Source of the DNA: Dysgonamonadaceae bacterium | Lineage (GTDB): Bacteria > Bacteroidota > Bacteroidia > Bacteroidales > Dysgonomonadaceae | DNA: 64,000 bases | Direction: 5' to 3' | Assembly (NCBI GenBank): GCA_031254645.1 | Contig: JAIRUA010000010.1 | Location: 1-64,000, forward strand | In this document: positions 1-7,659 of the stretch, piece by piece | How positions within the stretch are numbered: the first letter of the stretch is position 1 | Layout: each line of letters starts with the position of its first letter | Notes under the pieces: model-generated | What the model was told of the DNA's origin: nothing | Seen by the model: the letters and a program-made list of their open reading frames with translations, nothing else | Databases searched by the model: none | Position numbers and translations under genes: made by a program

Positions 1-106
1 CAAGTGTTACAATTCTAAATCCTAAACGCTTCGCATCGAGAATCATCATTTTTCCGAGTTGTCCGCCGCCGACAATACCTATTGTTTTAATTCCGTTTAT
101 CATCAT
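1..106 (-). CDS. purK: PurK, N5-carboxyaminoimidazole ribonucleotide synthase (5' end only)
   Basis: Only the first 35 codons are in the window; the gene runs off the left edge. The peptide begins MMINGIKTIGIVGGGQLG and continues KMMILDAKRLGFRIV, which is the glycine-rich N-terminal (pre-ATP-grasp) start typical of PurK. PurK uses ATP and bicarbonate to carboxylate aminoimidazole ribonucleotide in purine synthesis. Two adjacent ATG codons (at 106 and 103) could start it. It lies downstream of gcvH on the same strand, separated by an inverted repeat. The call rests on the N-terminal motif alone; another ATP-grasp protein is possible but less likely. Confidence 0.75.
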   Translation of the reverse strand, partial: MMINGIKTIGIVGGGQLGKMMILDAKRLGFRIVTL

Positions 107-115
107 AAAAAAAAT

Positions 116-197
116 ACGATTTTAGATGTACGATTTTAGATTGCGCTTCGACTTCGCTCAGCGACCAAAAAATCTAAAATCGTACATCCAAAATCGT
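116..197. repeat. intergenic inverted repeat, family F
   Basis: Arms at 116-142 and 171-197 are reverse complements with a single difference. Each arm contains two copies of the unit ACGATTTTAGAT or a close variant. The loop carries CTTCGACTTCGCTCAGCGAC. The element fills the gap between gcvH and purK. It could form a strong hairpin in RNA from either strand. No gene is visible in it. Confidence 0.7.
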
Positions 198-207
198 AAA
201 TCTAAAA

Positions 208-588
208 TTATTTACCGATAAATGCCTTATACTCCTCTGCCGACATCAAACCATTCATCTCATCAATGTTCGCTATCGCCACTTTGATAAGCCAACCATT
301 GCCATACGGCTCTTTATTAACCAGTTCCGGTGCGTCTTCAAGTTCGCTGTTCACTTCGATAATTTCGCCGCTGATGGGGATAATCAAATCAGATACGGTT
401 TTTACGGCTTCGATACTGCCGAAAACTTCGTCTTTTGTGAGCGTTTCGCCATCAGTAGTGATATCTACATAGACGATTTCGCCCAATTCTTGCTGCGCAA
501 AATCGGTAATGCCGATGTACGCTTCGCTTCCTTCTACTCTTACCCACTCATGGTCGGTAGAGTATTTTAGATTGTCAGGAAAGTTCAT
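208..588 (-). CDS. gcvH: Glycine cleavage system H protein
   Basis: The 126-residue product matches GcvH in length and along its whole sequence. GcvH carries the aminomethyl intermediate on a lipoyl arm between the P, T and L proteins of the glycine cleavage complex in the cytoplasm. The lipoyl-lysine is K63 in [12 protein letters not shown], preceded by the expected ELGEIVYVD segment. The start [15 protein letters not shown] is the standard N-terminus. It is co-directional with the PAP2-like gene upstream (36 bases away) and purK downstream. The P, T and L genes are not in this window. Confidence 0.96.
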   Translation of the reverse strand: MNFPDNLKYSTDHEWVRVEGSEAYIGITDFAQQELGEIVYVDITTDGETLTKDEVFGSIEAVKTVSDLIIPISGEIIEVNSELEDAPELVNKEPYGNGWLIKVAIANIDEMNGLMSAEEYKAFIGK

Positions 589-624
589 TTTGTTTATAAA
601 TTATGAGTTATGAATTTTGAATCT

Positions 625-1242
625 TTAAATCTGAGTTGCGCCATACCAAACAAATACGAATGAAATACCGAATCCGAGCACAAATCCGGCAACGACTTGC
701 GCAAATGTGTGTCGTTTTAAGATAAGTCGCGATGTGCCTACCAAACCGGCTAAAATAAATAATCCGGCAAACATTAGATATGGATTTGATTTCTCTACAA
801 AATGGCTGACAGACATTACGCCGCCCACCATTCCACCAATGCCAAACATATGTGCACTGATTTTCCAAAAAAACGTGATAACAATGGCGATAAACATAAT
901 CACAACCGTTGCTGCCATTAACATCAGAAACCATATCGGCATCTGCATTTTATAATAAAACAGAATCATTACGCAGTAAGAAACGAGTGTGATAAGATAC
1001 GGTAAAAAGCGTTCGTTGCGTTTCGTGAGCGACAGGTCGGAAACCACTCGCAAGCGATAAAGCAGGTAGATGAGAACGGCAGGAATTGCGAAAGAAAACA
1101 AAACAGCGGGAGTGATTATTTTCCAAAATTGCAGTGTGTGCATTTCGCCGAAAGAGGTATAGACGAACAAGAGCAATACCCCGAAAGTAGGCATCAACAA
1201 TGGTTGAAAAACTGTTGATATGAAGTGCGAAAATGATTTCAT
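625..1242 (-). CDS. PAP2-like integral membrane protein
   Basis: The product has 205 residues and about six hydrophobic segments, starting at residues 10-28. It resembles Bacteroidetes PAP2 (type 2 phosphatidic acid phosphatase) membrane proteins. The three phosphatase motifs are only partly kept: KRNERFLPY near residue 75, KISAHMFGIGG near 128, and SRLILKRHTFAQVVAG near 171. In the last motif the Arg and His are present but the usual Asp is Gln. It may be a lipid phosphatase with altered chemistry or a non-catalytic member. It follows rpoN by 30 bases. A TAACTTTG element at 1268-1275 (minus strand) could be its -7 box. Confidence 0.65.
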   Translation of the reverse strand: MKSFSHFISTVFQPLLMPTFGVLLLFVYTSFGEMHTLQFWKIITPAVLFSFAIPAVLIYLLYRLRVVSDLSLTKRNERFLPYLITLVSYCVMILFYYKMQMPIWFLMLMAATVVIMFIAIVITFFWKISAHMFGIGGMVGGVMSVSHFVEKSNPYLMFAGLFILAGLVGTSRLILKRHTFAQVVAGFVLGFGISFVFVWYGATQI

Positions 1243-1272
1243 CTGCTATTGTTTTGTTATAAGAGAACAAAG

Positions 1273-2727
1273 TTATATTTTTTTTCTCAAACGAGCGACA
1301 AGAATATTCAATTGTTCACGATATTTTGCAACCGTACGACGGGCAATGAGATAGCCTTTTTGATTGAGAATGTGTGTAAGCTGCTCATCGGTAAGTGGTT
1401 TGTCAGATTTTTCGTTGTCGATGCTTTCTTTTAGGATTGCTTTTATTTCGCGCGACGAAATATCTTCTCCGTCATTTGTCTGCATTGCTTCGGAAAAGAA
1501 GAATTTCAGCGGATAAACGCCGGTATTGGTTTGTACATATTTGCTGTTGCTCACGCGTGAGATGGTGGATATATCGAAGCCTGTTCGTTCTGCCACATCT
1601 TTGAGAATCATTGGCTTGAGTTGTGTTTCGTCTTCCGTAAGGAAAAAATCGTATTGAATACTGACGATTGCTTCCATTGTGCGTTGCAGCGTATTTTGAC
1701 GCTGTTTTATGGCATCAATAAACCATTTGGCAGAATCAATTTTTTGTTTCATAAACAATACAGCTTGCTTATCGTCGGACGACATTCCGTCTTTGTTCTG
1801 TTCGTATCCTTGTAGCATTTCCGAAAAATTCCGGTTTACTTTCAGAATCGGTATATTGCTGTTATTAAGATAGATGTTTATTTCGCCATTATACGATTCT
1901 ACGATAAAATCAGGTGTGATATTGTTCATCGCCGTTTCCATATTGCTTCCCAAGGCGTTACCCGGTTTGGGGTTGAGCGAAATAATTTCGTCTACTACAT
2001 CGCGTAATTCATCTTGCGAAATATTGAGTTGGCGAATAATTTTATCGTAATGCTTACTTGAAAATTCATCGAAATAATTCGACAGAATTTCTTTGGCGAG
2101 TATTACTGTAGGTGTTTGTTCGCGACGTTCCAATTGTAGTATCAAACACTCTTGCAAATCACGCGCGCCAACACCGATAGGGTCGAGATCTTGTATTTCG
2201 TACAGCACATCTTCCATTTGCAACGGCGTTACTTCGATGTGTTGTTGAAAAAGCAAATCATCGGAAATAGCATGCAAGTCGCGTAATAGATAACCGTTTT
2301 CGTCAAGATTGCCGACGATGTATTCGGCGATGATCTGTTTACGTTTGTCGAGATTCAGTAGGTATATTTGTGCTAGCAATGATTCGTGAAGCGATTGTTC
2401 GTCGGAATAGTTGATTTCGACGAAGTTAGGCTCGTTTTTTTTCGACGATTCATTGAGTCGATAATCGGGAATATCGTCTTCCGATAGATAATCGCCCAAA
2501 ATAATATCGTCTTGCGAAAGGAAATCGTCTTCATTTGCACCTACCTCATCGCCCACGTCGTTCGATGCATCGGAATCGGAAGTTTCCAGTGCAGGATTTT
2601 CTTCCACCTCTTGTTTGATGCGGTCTTCCAGCTCCAGTGAATTCAATTCGATGAGCTTTATCATCTGCATTTGCAGGGGCGAAAGTCGTTGAGACTGTTT
2701 TAGTTCTTGGTATTGCCTGAGAGACAT
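1273..2727 (-). CDS. rpoN: RNA polymerase sigma-54 factor RpoN
   Basis: I start the gene at the ATG at 2727, giving 484 residues that begin MSLRQYQELKQSQRLSPLQMQ. An upstream in-frame ATG lies in repeat DNA and is rejected. The N-terminal region I is Gln-rich and contacts bacterial enhancer-binding activators. An acidic region II spans about residues 50-95. The core-binding and HTH regions follow. The RpoN box ARRTVAKYRE near residue 462 reads the -24 element. Sigma-54 needs an AAA+ activator, and none is encoded nearby. No -24/-12 promoter stands out in the intergenic gaps here. Confidence 0.96.
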   Translation of the reverse strand: MSLRQYQELKQSQRLSPLQMQMIKLIELNSLELEDRIKQEVEENPALETSDSDASNDVGDEVGANEDDFLSQDDIILGDYLSEDDIPDYRLNESSKKNEPNFVEINYSDEQSLHESLLAQIYLLNLDKRKQIIAEYIVGNLDENGYLLRDLHAISDDLLFQQHIEVTPLQMEDVLYEIQDLDPIGVGARDLQECLILQLERREQTPTVILAKEILSNYFDEFSSKHYDKIIRQLNISQDELRDVVDEIISLNPKPGNALGSNMETAMNNITPDFIVESYNGEINIYLNNSNIPILKVNRNFSEMLQGYEQNKDGMSSDDKQAVLFMKQKIDSAKWFIDAIKQRQNTLQRTMEAIVSIQYDFFLTEDETQLKPMILKDVAERTGFDISTISRVSNSKYVQTNTGVYPLKFFFSEAMQTNDGEDISSREIKAILKESIDNEKSDKPLTDEQLTHILNQKGYLIARRTVAKYREQLNILVARLRKKI

Positions 2728-2732
2728 TTTTA

Positions 2733-2821
2733 TGTTGATTTGTCGATTTGTTGATTTGTTGATTTGCAGAGTTCGTCCGTTAGGAACAAATAAACAAATC
2801 AACAAATAAGCAAATCAACAA
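2733..2821. repeat. intergenic inverted repeat, family A (copy 1)
   Basis: Tandem GTTGATTTG-like units on the left are mirrored by CAAATCAAC units on the right, with a short unique centre. The element separates the MaoC gene from rpoN. The same repeat recurs at 12101, 19037, 48541 and 50936. It can fold as a long hairpin in either direction. Confidence 0.75.
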
Positions 2822-3286
2822 TTAATTAAAGTGATACAAAAACACGATTTCTCCTTCGTAAGCCGGTTTTCGATTGTCTTCAATTTCGAGTGTTACGCCG
2901 ATATTGGCACGAATTACGCCGCGTAAATTAACTACATTAACCAGTTTTGCAACCAATCGCACACGACTATTTACCAAAACCGGCTGATTAAATTTCAATT
3001 TTTCAATTCCGTAATTTACTTGCAATTTTAAGTTTTGTACATCTACGATTTGTGTCCAAAGATGCGGCAAAATCGACAATGTGAGATACCCGTGTGCAAT
3101 CGTGTCTTTGAACGGCGATTCGGTTTTGGCACGTTCTACATCCACGTGAATCCATTGATGGTCAAGCGTTGCATCAGCAAAAAGATTGATTTGCTCTTGC
3201 GTAAATTGATGATAGTCGGAAATCCCCAACTCTTGCCCTGAAAGAGCTTGTAATTCTTCGAATGATGAGATAATTCGTTTAGACAT
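2822..3286 (-). CDS. MaoC-like hot-dog dehydratase
   Basis: The 154-residue protein has the MaoC/R-specific enoyl-CoA hydratase fold signature. The segment FADATLDHQWIHVDVERAK near residue 35 contains the catalytic Asp and His, and IAHGYLTLSILPHLW near residue 63 is the second conserved block. Such proteins hydrate trans-2-enoyl-CoA or related thioesters; NodN-like members are similar in size. The substrate cannot be inferred. It stands upstream of rpoN and downstream of the DUF368 gene, all on the minus strand. Confidence 0.85.
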   Translation of the reverse strand: MSKRIISSFEELQALSGQELGISDYHQFTQEQINLFADATLDHQWIHVDVERAKTESPFKDTIAHGYLTLSILPHLWTQIVDVQNLKLQVNYGIEKLKFNQPVLVNSRVRLVAKLVNVVNLRGVIRANIGVTLEIEDNRKPAYEGEIVFLYHFN

Positions 3287-3322
3287 AATATTTTAATGAT
3301 TAGTGTTTAGCGACTTGAATCT

Positions 3323-4258
3323 TTAAATCTTTGAACTTACCTTTTTCGCCAGCCATTCAATACCATAAATCGTTATGATTCCTAACGCGCACCAAAGAGC
3401 GGCAATGAAAAATTCGTGATTCATTTGCGGTAAATCCCACACGAAACCTGTAGTAACGCTTTTTGCTTCACCACCGCGTACGAAAACTTCTTTAATTTCT
3501 TCTTTCCAGGGCCAAAGTGTTGGCAACGAACCTAAAATAAATCCTGTAAGCAAGGCAATTGTTGTGTTGTAAAAGCGTTTCAACAACCACGACAATCCGT
3601 GCGAAAACGGTACGATTCCTACCACTGCTCCAAGAATAAAAGGCGCCAATATTTCCAATCGCACGTGGTTAATTGCGTCAATCATAATGAGATGATAATT
3701 CCCCATTAACAAAAGAACGAATGCACCGCTTGTGCCGGGCAAAATCTTGCAACATATTGCAATTGCGCCGCAAAGCATTAAATAAAGAAAATGAGAATTT
3801 TCTACTCCCGGCGCGGCAATGGAAATGTAAATCGCTGCCGCTGTGCCGATGATAAATGCCATAACATTGCCACCATTCCATTTTGTTACCGTTTTTCCCA
3901 AAAAGAAAACCGAAGCGAACACCAAGCCAAAGAAGTAAGCCCAAATGTAAATCGGATACTGTAAGAAAAGAAATTCAAAAAGTCTTGCCAACGAAACAAT
4001 CGCTACTAAATTGCCTAACAATACGTTGCCAAGAAAAATGAGGTCGGTATATGTCACAAATTCACCAAATTTCCCTTTTATCAACAATCGCAACGCTGTC
4101 ATGTCGAATGATTTGAGCGAATTGATAAGACGGATGAAAATACCGGTAATCATTGCAATTGTTCCGCCCGAAACACCCGGAATGGCATTTACTGCGCCCA
4201 TTGCGAGGGATTTGATGAAGATAATTATTTGATCTTTTATTGAATTTGGTTTGTTCAT
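3323..4258 (-). CDS. DUF368 membrane transporter (polyprenyl-phosphate carrier family)
   Basis: The 311-residue protein is strongly hydrophobic, with about eight membrane segments. It carries the family signature NAIPGVSGGTIAMITG at residues 24-39 and a related second block, KILPGTSGAFVLLLMG, near residue 167, suggesting an internal repeat. DUF368 proteins have been linked to returning undecaprenyl phosphate across the inner membrane for cell-wall synthesis. That role is family knowledge and is not shown by the sequence. It is 8 bases downstream of miaA and likely shares its transcript. Confidence 0.88.
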   Translation of the reverse strand: MNKPNSIKDQIIIFIKSLAMGAVNAIPGVSGGTIAMITGIFIRLINSLKSFDMTALRLLIKGKFGEFVTYTDLIFLGNVLLGNLVAIVSLARLFEFLFLQYPIYIWAYFFGLVFASVFFLGKTVTKWNGGNVMAFIIGTAAAIYISIAAPGVENSHFLYLMLCGAIAICCKILPGTSGAFVLLLMGNYHLIMIDAINHVRLEILAPFILGAVVGIVPFSHGLSWLLKRFYNTTIALLTGFILGSLPTLWPWKEEIKEVFVRGGEAKSVTTGFVWDLPQMNHEFFIAALWCALGIITIYGIEWLAKKVSSKI

Positions 4259-4266
4259 TTTTTATT

Positions 4267-5193
4267 TTATTGCCGTAGAGACGCGGCGCGCCACGTCTCT
4301 ACAATTTCTCTCTCTACATCTATACTACTGTCTGACAGGTTTATCCAATGCGTTTCCATATCTTTCTTAAACCACGTCATTTGTTTACGAGCGTAATTTC
4401 GGGAATGTTGTTTTATTTTATCTATGGCAAATTCAAGCGTACAATTTCCGTCGAAATGCTCAAAAAGTTCCTTGTAACCCACTGTGTTGAGCGAATTTAA
4501 GTGTCGAAGCGGATAAAACCGACGAGCTTCTTCCACCAAGCCGTCATGAATCATCTGATTTACACGCTCGTTGATACGATTGTATAATTCCTCGCGCTTA
4601 CGCATAAATCCGATTTTTACAATCCGAAAATTTCGCTCTTTTTTCGAATTTGTACGCAACAACGAATACGGTTTTCCCGCCATTAAACAAACTTCGAGCG
4701 CGTGAATCACCCGTTTCGGATTTTTCAAATCTACGATGTTGTAAAACGTTGGGTCGAGAATTTTTAATTGTTGTCGAATCGGTTCAATTCCCTCATTTTT
4801 ATATAGTTTTTGAATATCATCACGCAACGTTTGGTCAATTGTTGGGATTTCGTCAATACCTTTGCATACAGCATCAATATACATCATTGAACCGCCCGTC
4901 ATCACAACTGTATTGTGCTCGGTTAGCAGTTTCTCAATCAACGGAACAGCCTCCGATTCGTATTCGCTCGCACTGTAATAAGTTTCGGGCGAGAGCGTTC
5001 CCACAAAATAGTGAGGCACGCGTGCCAATTGTTCCGGTGTGGGCGCAGCCGTACCAATAATCAAATTTTTGTAAATTTGACGCGAATCGGCAGAGAGAAT
5101 CACACTTTTGAGCTTTTTGGCAATGCGTAAACTCCATTCGGTTTTTCCCACGCCGGTAGGTCCGAGCAGCACAAGTAGAGTGTTGTTCATCAA
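4267..5193 (-). CDS. miaA: tRNA dimethylallyltransferase MiaA
   Basis: MiaA adds a dimethylallyl group to A37 of tRNAs that read UNN codons. The 308-residue protein has the P-loop GPTGVGKTE at residues 11-19 and the conserved SADSRQIYK block near 35. The [11 protein letters not shown] segment lies near 100, and the tRNA-binding [11 protein letters not shown] segment near 237. The start overlaps the upstream gene by four bases (ATGA), which suggests translational coupling. The last 11 codons ([11 protein letters not shown]) and the stop come from a 28-base inverted repeat at 4275-4302, so the tail is not ancestral MiaA sequence. A second ATG follows the first directly. Confidence 0.95.
   Translation of the reverse strand: MMNNTLLVLLGPTGVGKTEWSLRIAKKLKSVILSADSRQIYKNLIIGTAAPTPEQLARVPHYFVGTLSPETYYSASEYESEAVPLIEKLLTEHNTVVMTGGSMMYIDAVCKGIDEIPTIDQTLRDDIQKLYKNEGIEPIRQQLKILDPTFYNIVDLKNPKRVIHALEVCLMAGKPYSLLRTNSKKERNFRIVKIGFMRKREELYNRINERVNQMIHDGLVEEARRFYPLRHLNSLNTVGYKELFEHFDGNCTLEFAIDKIKQHSRNYARKQMTWFKKDMETHWINLSDSSIDVEREIVETWRAASLRQ
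4275..4302. repeat. inverted repeat family D inside the 3' end of miaA
   Basis: A 28-base element with 9-base arms GTAGAGACG and CGTCTCTAC around a GGCGCGCC core. A second copy of the same length and core lies at 44419-44446 in an intergenic gap. Here the element is translated as the C-terminus of MiaA. Confidence 0.85.
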
Positions 5194-5747
5194 TACAAAT
5201 CGCTGTCTTCGGCTGTAAGTGAGACATCGTCTAATCCGTCGAATCCTTCACGGTCAAGTTCATCCATATCGAAACTTTCATCGCCGAAAAATGTTTCACC
5301 TAAATCCAATGAAGTAGTGGTTGCGATGACATCTTCGAAGTCTACTGTTTGTTGCGGTGCTTCGCCTTCCGAAATCGCACAAACAGGCGTTTTGAGACTT
5401 TTTCCTGCAATAATTTCCGATAATTCAATATACAATGCGCGTTCCGTAAGGAAATCGAAAACAAACATCAGTTTTTGTTTTTCGTCTTCCAAATATTCAC
5501 TCAAAACAGTATCTTCCATTATGAGAGAATCCTCGTCGGAGTTGGTCTCCATTTCTACCATCGTGATTTCTTGTTGTTTATGCCATTTTTTATCACACAA
5601 GAAAAACGATGCCATTTCTTTGTCGCTAAACCCTGTGTGCTTCAAAATTGCTTTGTAGAAATCCCAAAAAGTACTATCAGCATCAATTTTTATTTCTCTT
5701 TTGAAATCCGCAACTCCGTCAGAAAGGATTAAAAATCTGAAAATCAT
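5190..5747 (-). CDS. pRiA4b ORF-3-like (IS1096 TnpR-like) protein
   Basis: The 185-residue protein starts [19 protein letters not shown]. It contains the pattern of the pRiA4b ORF-3-like family: a beta-rich first half, [17 protein letters not shown] near residue 24, and [20 protein letters not shown] near 92. The C-terminal 60 residues are acidic and low in complexity. The family is common in bacterial chromosomes and its function is unknown; the transposon-derived name does not imply mobility here. It is the first gene of the unit with miaA. TACCTTTG at 5781-5788 (minus) is a plausible -7 box. Confidence 0.75.
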   Translation of the reverse strand: MIFRFLILSDGVADFKREIKIDADSTFWDFYKAILKHTGFSDKEMASFFLCDKKWHKQQEITMVEMETNSDEDSLIMEDTVLSEYLEDEKQKLMFVFDFLTERALYIELSEIIAGKSLKTPVCAISEGEAPQQTVDFEDVIATTTSLDLGETFFGDESFDMDELDREGFDGLDDVSLTAEDSDLY

Positions 5748-5780
5748 TTTGTTTTAATTTACATTCATTATTTGATAGTT

Positions 5781-5788
5781 CAAAGGTA
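5781..5788 (-). promoter_or_regulatory. probable -7 box upstream of the pRiA4b-like gene and miaA
   Basis: On the minus strand this reads TACCTTTG, a perfect match to the Bacteroidetes -7 consensus TAnnTTTG, 34 bases before the start codon. No clear TTG lies at the expected -33 position, so the call rests on one box. Confidence 0.4.
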
Positions 5789-5878
5789 GTAATAATTTAT
5801 GTAAAGTAGCGTTTTTACGACGAATTTGATGTGTAGAAAAATGAAAAATCGAATTATTAAAAAAATCTTCCTGAAGAG

Positions 5879-5909
5879 TTTGTATATTCAAAAAAATGTA
5901 GTACTTTTG
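5879..5909 (+). promoter_or_regulatory. Bacteroidetes-type promoter of the tRNA-Asn pair
   Basis: TTTG at 5879-5882, a 19-base spacer, then TACTTTTG at 5902-5909. Both boxes match the primary sigma factor consensus of Bacteroidetes. The first tRNA begins 34 bases further on. Confidence 0.75.
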
Positions 5910-5943
5910 CATCGCTTTTTAGGGATAAAACAAAAAGTAATAC

Positions 5944-6017
5944 TCTTCCTTAGCTCAGTTGGTTAGAGCATCTGACTGTTAATCAGAGGGTCCTTGGTTC
6001 AAGTCCAAGAGGGAGAG
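5944..6017 (+). tRNA. tRNA-Asn (anticodon GTT), copy 1
   Basis: The 74-base sequence folds as a full cloverleaf. The acceptor strands are TCTTCCT and AGGGAGA, with one G-U pair and a discriminator G. The D arm uses GCTC and GAGC. The anticodon stem TCTGA/TCAGA encloses the loop CTGTTAA with anticodon GTT. The T arm is CTTGG, loop TTCAAGT, CCAAG. The CCA end is not encoded; CA follows directly after the discriminator. Confidence 0.95.
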
Positions 6018-6049
6018 CAAAAAAGTAAAGTTTGTAAAGGGTGATTAAT

Positions 6050-6123
6050 TCTTCCTTAGCTCAGTTGGTTAGAGCATCTGACTGTTAATCAGAGGGTCCT
6101 TGGTTCAAGTCCAAGAGGGAGAG
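6050..6123 (+). tRNA. tRNA-Asn (anticodon GTT), copy 2
   Basis: It is identical in all 74 bases to the first copy 32 bases upstream, and both are followed by GCAAAAAAG-like sequence. The two are probably made as one transcript from the promoter at 5879 and ended by the hairpin at 6125. Exact identity suggests a recent tandem duplication or continuing gene conversion. Confidence 0.95.
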
Positions 6124-6124
6124 C

Positions 6125-6154
6125 AAAAAAGTGAATCTTTCGATTCGCTTTTTT
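6125..6154. terminator. bidirectional terminator between tRNA-Asn and rodA
   Basis: A run of A, a 7-base-pair stem GTGAATC/GATTCGC with loop TTTC (G-C closed through one G-U-type end), and a run of six T. Both sides have the needed tract, so it can stop the tRNA transcript on the plus strand and the rodA transcript on the minus strand. Confidence 0.8.
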
Positions 6155-6171
6155 GTATTTTGGAGTGTTTT

Positions 6172-7644
6172 TTATCTAAAATTTCCTCGTTTTCTCGCCT
6201 TATCAATCCGCAACAAAATAAATAACAAAATCGTAAAACCCCAAAGCGAAGAGCCGCCATAACTAAAAAACGGCAACGGAATACCAATCACAGGCATAAT
6301 ACCAATTACCATTCCCACATTTATTATCAAGTGAAACATAAAAATACTGACCACACCATAGCCATATACTCGTCCAAAAACAGAAGTTTGTCGCTCCGCG
6401 ATATACAAAAGTCGAAGAATGAAAATCACAAAAAGCAGCATAACAGCGGTTGAGCCAACAAAACCGTGCTCCTCGCCAATGGTACAGAAAATAAAATCGG
6501 TATCTTGGTCGGGGATATAGTTTAGCTTTGTTTGCGTACCACTCAAAAAACCTTTTCCCAATAAACCGCCCGAGCCAATAGCGATTTTCGATTGATGTAC
6601 GTGATAACCCGCACCTCGTAAATCTTCTTTCATTCCCAGAAGAACTTCGATACGGATTTTTTGGTGCGGCTCAAGTATTTCTTCAAATGCATATTCTACC
6701 GATTCGAGAAATACAAACGACCCAATCGTGAACAAAAGGATGTATAAATATGTCCGTTTTCGAAAACGGATAAAGAGATAAATCAAATACAAAACAACAA
6801 CGGAAAGGGCAATAAGTGCGGTTAATCCCCAATCTATTTCCAATTCAAATTTCGACAACACAAATGCACCCAAAAATATACTTCCGGCAGCTAAAAAAAT
6901 AAAAACACTAACACTTTTTCTTTTCATATAACTAAACACCATTCCTGCCGTAAAGATGATAATCAATATTATTACCATCACTTCGCCTTGTGAAAACATC
7001 CCCCACTGCACTTCGGAATATTTAATACCAAGCACAAAATAGACAATGGCAGCAAAGCCCATAAAAAGAATACCGCCCGGAAGCCCTTCACGATAAAGCA
7101 CAAAAATAAAAACCAAATAAACCAATGCCGTTCCCGTCTCTTTTTGTAATATAACAATGATGAGCGGAAGCAAAATCAATCCTGATACCAACAGTAAATT
7201 CTTACGCTCCATCAAATTGAAACCGTAAGTGTTAAACACTTTTGCCAAAGCCAAAGCGATAAGAAATTTCATAAATTCGGCAGGTTGTATCCGGATAGGT
7301 CCGATATCGAGAAATGACTCCGATCCTCTGACGTTTGCCGCCACAAAAAGCGTAAGCACCAATAAACCAATACCAAGCAAGTAAAAAACAAGCGCATACG
7401 TTTCGTAAAACGCAACATCTATCTTGACTAAAATAAAAGCCAATACCAATGCCGTGCTCATCCACACGAGTTGCATCCCTGCCCTACCCGACAAACTGAA
7501 CAATTCGGTACGACTTTCGAGATCGAAACTCGCCGCATAGATATTGAGCCAACCAAGCGTGATAAAAATGAGGTAGATAATAACTGTAAACCAATCGATT
7601 CTACCTTTTTCCGCCATTATATTATTGTCGTCTAAATGCGTCAT
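6172..7644 (-). CDS. rodA: Peptidoglycan polymerase RodA (SEDS family)
   Basis: RodA is the SEDS glycosyltransferase that polymerises glycan strands for the elongasome together with PBP2. The 490-residue protein is longer than the roughly 370 residues of E. coli RodA. The extra length is central hydrophobic sequence (around residues 215-330), as in other Bacteroidetes. SEDS motifs are present: YIPDQDTDFIFCTIGEEHGF from about residue 376 and GIPLPFFSYGGSS from about 454. The start may be residue 1 or the ATG at residue 10. It follows mrdA by 15 bases and ends the mre cluster. Confidence 0.94.
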   Translation of the reverse strand: MTHLDDNNIMAEKGRIDWFTVIIYLIFITLGWLNIYAASFDLESRTELFSLSGRAGMQLVWMSTALVLAFILVKIDVAFYETYALVFYLLGIGLLVLTLFVAANVRGSESFLDIGPIRIQPAEFMKFLIALALAKVFNTYGFNLMERKNLLLVSGLILLPLIIVILQKETGTALVYLVFIFVLYREGLPGGILFMGFAAIVYFVLGIKYSEVQWGMFSQGEVMVIILIIIFTAGMVFSYMKRKSVSVFIFLAAGSIFLGAFVLSKFELEIDWGLTALIALSVVVLYLIYLFIRFRKRTYLYILLFTIGSFVFLESVEYAFEEILEPHQKIRIEVLLGMKEDLRGAGYHVHQSKIAIGSGGLLGKGFLSGTQTKLNYIPDQDTDFIFCTIGEEHGFVGSTAVMLLFVIFILRLLYIAERQTSVFGRVYGYGVVSIFMFHLIINVGMVIGIMPVIGIPLPFFSYGGSSLWGFTILLFILLRIDKARKRGNFR

Positions 7645-7659
7645 ATTATTGTTTCGATA

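Noticed and set aside
2728-2805. A 26-residue N-terminal extension of RpoN
   Set aside because: It is translated from the family A repeat; RpoN starts at MSLRQYQELKQSQ in homologues.
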